Origin: Bryobacterales bacterium
GTDB lineage: Bacteria; Acidobacteriota; Terriglobia; Bryobacterales; Bryobacteraceae
DNA: 44,388 bases
Assembly (NCBI GenBank): GCA_026129915.1
Contig: JAHCHD010000024.1
Location: forward strand, 1-44,388
Direction: 5' to 3'
Made by a program: the position numbers and the translations under genes. This document shows positions 41,488 to 44,388 of the stretch, piece after piece (positions within the stretch are counted from its first letter, which is position 1; the number at the start of each line of letters is the position of its first letter). The notes under the pieces were generated by a model. It was not told the DNA's origin, searched no databases, and was given only the letters and a program-made list of their open reading frames with translations.

Positions 41488-44388
41488 CTAAAACACAAAC
41501 CGCGCGCTGAACTGCACTCGCCGTGCGTTGGTGCCGTCCGGGAAGCCCGCGGACTGGTTGCCTTCTCCCAAACGCGGGGTGGGGCGCAGAATACCTCCGC
41601 TGGCCTGATAGGCTTGGCTCAGGACATTGGTATCGTACTGGGAATTGGTGACGTTAAAGGCTTCAAAGCTCAGTTGCACTTGCAATCGTTCCGTGAACGG
41701 CAGCACCTTGGTCACCCGTGCGTCCAGCCGGTTGATGTTATCCACCCGCAAGGAACTCCGCGGCTCGAAGGGTACCCGGTTTGAGCCGCCTAGACCGTTG
41801 AGTGTGTTGTTGAATGCGGAACCCGCAAACGGTGTTCCGGAAACAAAGATCGTTGGGGTATTGTAGGGCTGCGTTGCAAAAGTGTAGATGCCGCTCACCA
41901 ACCAGTTGTCCACAATTACCCGAGTGAAATAGTTGGCGGTAAGTCCAAACTTGATCTCCGACACGTGGTTGATTACTAAACGGTGGCGCTGGTCGTTGCT
42001 GGAAGTACCCTTCTCGTTGCCGAAGGCGCCGTCAGACAGTGTGCGTGGCGTGCTGCCAAAGAACAGGTTGTCCCCGGTCACACCCAGATTCTGGTCAAGT
42101 GCATGCGACCACGTGTAGGCAACCGAGAGGTCGTTGCCCTTGATGCGCCTGCTGCGCACTTGCATCGCCAGCGCGTTGTACCAGGTATTGCCACGGCTCT
42201 CCAGCACGCCTACACGCTGATAGCGAGTGTCCACGCGGTTGGCCAAACGGTAAGTGGGAGTGGTGTAGCTGCCCACGGTGTTGTCTGCCTCGTCGCGAAT
42301 CTGGAAGGTCACCGGTGCGCCCTCTGGGCCGATATTGGCGTCGCGAATGGTCGTAAAGGCGATTCCCCGGCTCCAGATGTAGCTGGCTGTCAGTGTGGTG
42401 TCTCGGAACAATTGGCGCTCAATGCCGAAGTCGGCCTGTTGCGTATAGGGCGTCCGGAAGTCGTCGGCAGCGAATGTGATGCTGGTGCTTCCCACGGGCG
42501 GCCGTCGGTCTGTGGCAGGCAGCGGGGCAGGGAACACCGGGCCGACGGCCTGATCCGCGGGATTGTTGCCCTGCAGAAACAGGCTGTACTGGAAGTTCGA
42601 GTTATCCCGGTGCAACCAGTTCACAAGCCCGCCGGGAACACGCGCCCAGAACAAGCCATAGCCTCCCCTGATCACCGTCTTCGCGTCACCCGGTGCATAG
42701 CTGAAGCCGAAGCGCGGGGCGAAGTTGCGCCCCGGTTGCGGAATACGTGAAGTCTGCGCGTAATCCGGATTGCCAACCGCGGGCTGTTCGAACTGGGCGT
42801 AGTCATAGCGTAGGCCCAGGTTCAGCGTCAGGCTGCGGGTGGCGCGGTATTGATCCTGCACAAAGAAGATGTAATCGCGGATGGAGGTGCTCACGAGGGG
42901 CGGGCCAAATCCCTGGGAGAACGACTGCCAGCGCTTCTGCCCTGTGGGGTTGCCGCTGAAATCCTGCGCGAAAGCAGTGAACGTGGGGTACGAGTAGGTC
43001 CCGTTTCCGTTGAAAACCTGGTCCTGTACATCGCGCACATGGGACCAGTCGAAGCCGAACTTCAGCAGGTGCTTGTCTACAGTCCAGCTCAGCACATTCG
43101 CAATCTGGTAGCGGTCTTCGGTGGGGAACACGCGCGGCAGGAAGTTAGGCTGGCCCAGATTGCCCACACCCTGCACACTCAAGGTAATCAATCCGGTAGC
43201 CGGAACAAACTCGCTTACGGGATAGTCGTGCAGCCGGTCTTTAAAGTAGCCAAAGCGAAGTTCATTCACAACGCTTGGGCTGGCGATTCCCGTCCAGGCA
43301 AGCCGTCCAAAACGCGTCCGTACCGTGGAGGCGCCGTTGTTCCCAATCCCCGCACCATTCAGCAAAGTCGCGCCAGTCTGAATGCCGGTGGGCGACTCCC
43401 AGTTCAGCAAATTGAAGCTCGCACTGATGGTGTTTCGATCGTTGGGCCGGAAATCGAGTTTGGCGAAGCCCAGGTTGTTGTTCGCCTCGCGTTCAATCAC
43501 CTGGTTGAACCGGTTTACGAACTGAATGGCCGCGTCGCACTGCGCCTGGCTTGCCGTGCAAGCGCCCACAAAGGCGCCGCTCGAATTGAAAAGCGGTGCC
43601 GTAGTCATGCCGGAAACCAGCGGGAAGTTCCGGCGGGTAATCTCCGTGTTCGCGAAGAAGAAGACTCTGTCCTTCTTGATGGGGCCGCCCACGCTGCCGC
43701 CAATCTGATTTCGCTTCTCTTCCGGGTTGATGCTTGCATAGCGGTCGCGGGCATTGAAGTTCTGGTCGCGGTAGAACCAGAAAGCCGTTCCATGGAGTTC
43801 GTTGCTCCCGCTGCGCGTCACCGTATTCACCACGCCCCCAATGGCGCGCCCGAACTCCGCCGAGTAGTTGTTCGACAGCACCTGGAACTCCTGCACCGCG
43901 TCCTGCGAGATGTTGCTGGCGATACGGGTGCGGCCTGAGTTTTCATTCCACAACTGATTGGTGGTGTCGTTCCCGTCGGTCAAAAAAGCGTTCCCGCCGG
44001 GGATTCCGCGGAAGGTGAGCAACCCAAAGTTACCCTCGTTGGAAACCGCTGGCGACAGCAACACAAACGAATCCACACGCCGCCCATTGATAGGGAGGTT
44101 CAGTATCTGGTTGCTTCCCACTACGTCGGAAACACCGGTCTTGGTGATGTCAATCGCAATCTGGTCAGCGGTAACTTCCACGGTTTCCGCCACATCGGCA
44201 AGGCGAAGGTTGGCAGGGATATTCACCACTTGGCCCACCTGAATTTCCACCCCCTGCATGCGATAGGTAGTGAAGCCTTGCTTTACCACCTCAACTTCAT
44301 AGCCGGGGCCTGGAGCCAGCGAAGGCACATTGAACACGCCGGATTCAGTGCTCAGGATGGCGCGGCGGATACCCAGGCGCTGATTGGA
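41488..44388 (-). CDS. TonB-dependent receptor, Oar-like (partial, 5' end outside window)
   Basis: 966 residues are in the window and the frame is open to the right edge, so the signal peptide and part of the carboxypeptidase-regulatory-like domain are missing; the first visible residues (SNQRLGIRRAILSTESGVFNV) belong to that domain. The plug follows with LNLPINGRRVDSFVLLSPAV, FLTDGNDTTNQLWNENSGR and SGSNELHGTAFWFYRDQNFN, and the barrel ends SARFVF. The protein would import or bind an unknown ligand at the outer membrane. A gene for an exported protein starts at or just after its stop. It is the third receptor of this class in the window; its sequence is clearly distinct from the other two, so they are not recent copies. 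Confidence 0.9.
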   Translation of the reverse strand, partial: SNQRLGIRRAILSTESGVFNVPSLAPGPGYEVEVVKQGFTTYRMQGVEIQVGQVVNIPANLRLADVAETVEVTADQIAIDITKTGVSDVVGSNQILNLPINGRRVDSFVLLSPAVSNEGNFGLLTFRGIPGGNAFLTDGNDTTNQLWNENSGRTRIASNISQDAVQEFQVLSNNYSAEFGRAIGGVVNTVTRSGSNELHGTAFWFYRDQNFNARDRYASINPEEKRNQIGGSVGGPIKKDRVFFFANTEITRRNFPLVSGMTTAPLFNSSGAFVGACTASQAQCDAAIQFVNRFNQVIEREANNNLGFAKLDFRPNDRNTISASFNLLNWESPTGIQTGATLLNGAGIGNNGASTVRTRFGRLAWTGIASPSVVNELRFGYFKDRLHDYPVSEFVPATGLITLSVQGVGNLGQPNFLPRVFPTEDRYQIANVLSWTVDKHLLKFGFDWSHVRDVQDQVFNGNGTYSYPTFTAFAQDFSGNPTGQKRWQSFSQGFGPPLVSTSIRDYIFFVQDQYRATRSLTLNLGLRYDYAQFEQPAVGNPDYAQTSRIPQPGRNFAPRFGFSYAPGDAKTVIRGGYGLFWARVPGGLVNWLHRDNSNFQYSLFLQGNNPADQAVGPVFPAPLPATDRRPPVGSTSITFAADDFRTPYTQQADFGIERQLFRDTTLTASYIWSRGIAFTTIRDANIGPEGAPVTFQIRDEADNTVGSYTTPTYRLANRVDTRYQRVGVLESRGNTWYNALAMQVRSRRIKGNDLSVAYTWSHALDQNLGVTGDNLFFGSTPRTLSDGAFGNEKGTSSNDQRHRLVINHVSEIKFGLTANYFTRVIVDNWLVSGIYTFATQPYNTPTIFVSGTPFAGSAFNNTLNGLGGSNRVPFEPRSSLRVDNINRLDARVTKVLPFTERLQVQLSFEAFNVTNSQYDTNVLSQAYQASGGILRPTPRLGEGNQSAGFPDGTNARRVQFSARFVF

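Noticed and set aside
42850..43938. 362-residue plus-strand ORF opposite the third TonB receptor
   Set aside because: Same kind of antisense shadow; the opposite strand has clear plug and barrel motifs throughout.
1..44388. CRISPR array, prophage or plasmid origin
   Set aside because: No regularly spaced direct repeats, phage structural or packaging genes, or replication genes were seen; the tail-like repeats occur in proteins with ordinary signal peptides.

Overview
The window looks like an Acidobacteriota chromosome, most likely of the Bryobacterales/Solibacteraceae type. The reasons are three Oar-like TonB-dependent receptors of 1,000 or more residues with an N-terminal carboxypeptidase-regulatory-like domain, several Tat-exported sugar enzymes (enolase-type dehydratase, Gfo/Idh/MocA oxidoreductase, TIM-barrel isomerase), a DUF1080 protein, and moderately high GC with few strong Shine-Dalgarno sites. 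No rRNA, tRNA, CRISPR array or complete insertion sequence was found. The organism assignment is an inference from gene content.

Layout. 1-552: start of an AlkD-like DNA alkylation repair gene (minus, runs off the left edge). 961-5519: TonB receptor coupled to an MFS transporter. 5584-9239 (minus): lipA, lnt, a DUF1080 protein and a VOC protein as one compact operon. 9407-10351: NmrA-like protein closed by a clear terminator. 10472-10973: a promoter, a roughly 240-nt strongly structured leader with a possible 15-codon upstream ORF, and a 74-residue protein of unknown function. 11176-12126 (minus): lipoprotein esterase. 12545-20132: a visibly more AT-rich block with an O-antigen-ligase-type membrane protein, a 1,153-residue secreted mosaic protein, a secreted protein built of three phage-tail-like repeats, and a transposase-derived zinc-ribbon/HTH protein without the catalytic domain. 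20260-31711: sugar-use block with a ManD/RspA-like dehydratase, an ECF sigma factor, a very long membrane anti-sigma factor, a TonB receptor, sugar isomerase, oxidoreductase, NCS1-type transporter and a 59-residue membrane protein. 31593-33659: a PIG-L deacetylase and a polyprenyl-type glycosyltransferase, divergent. 33917-35662: grpE and dnaJ. 35650-40042 (minus): carA-carB. 40278-40473: remnant of a Uma2 endonuclease gene with an internal deletion. 40591-44388 (minus): TonB receptor (runs off the right edge) followed by an exported protein of unknown function.

How the genes may work together. The 20-32 kb block reads as a regulated nutrient-uptake system: the sigma/anti-sigma pair could control the receptor directly downstream, which would import a sugar-type ligand for the periplasmic isomerase and oxidoreductase. 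The 12.5-20 kb block reads as cell-surface or envelope accessory genes, perhaps acquired. The leader RNA at 10.5-10.75 kb and the zinc-ribbon/tail-repeat gene pair at 17.8-20.1 kb are the least explained parts and the best candidates for something new.
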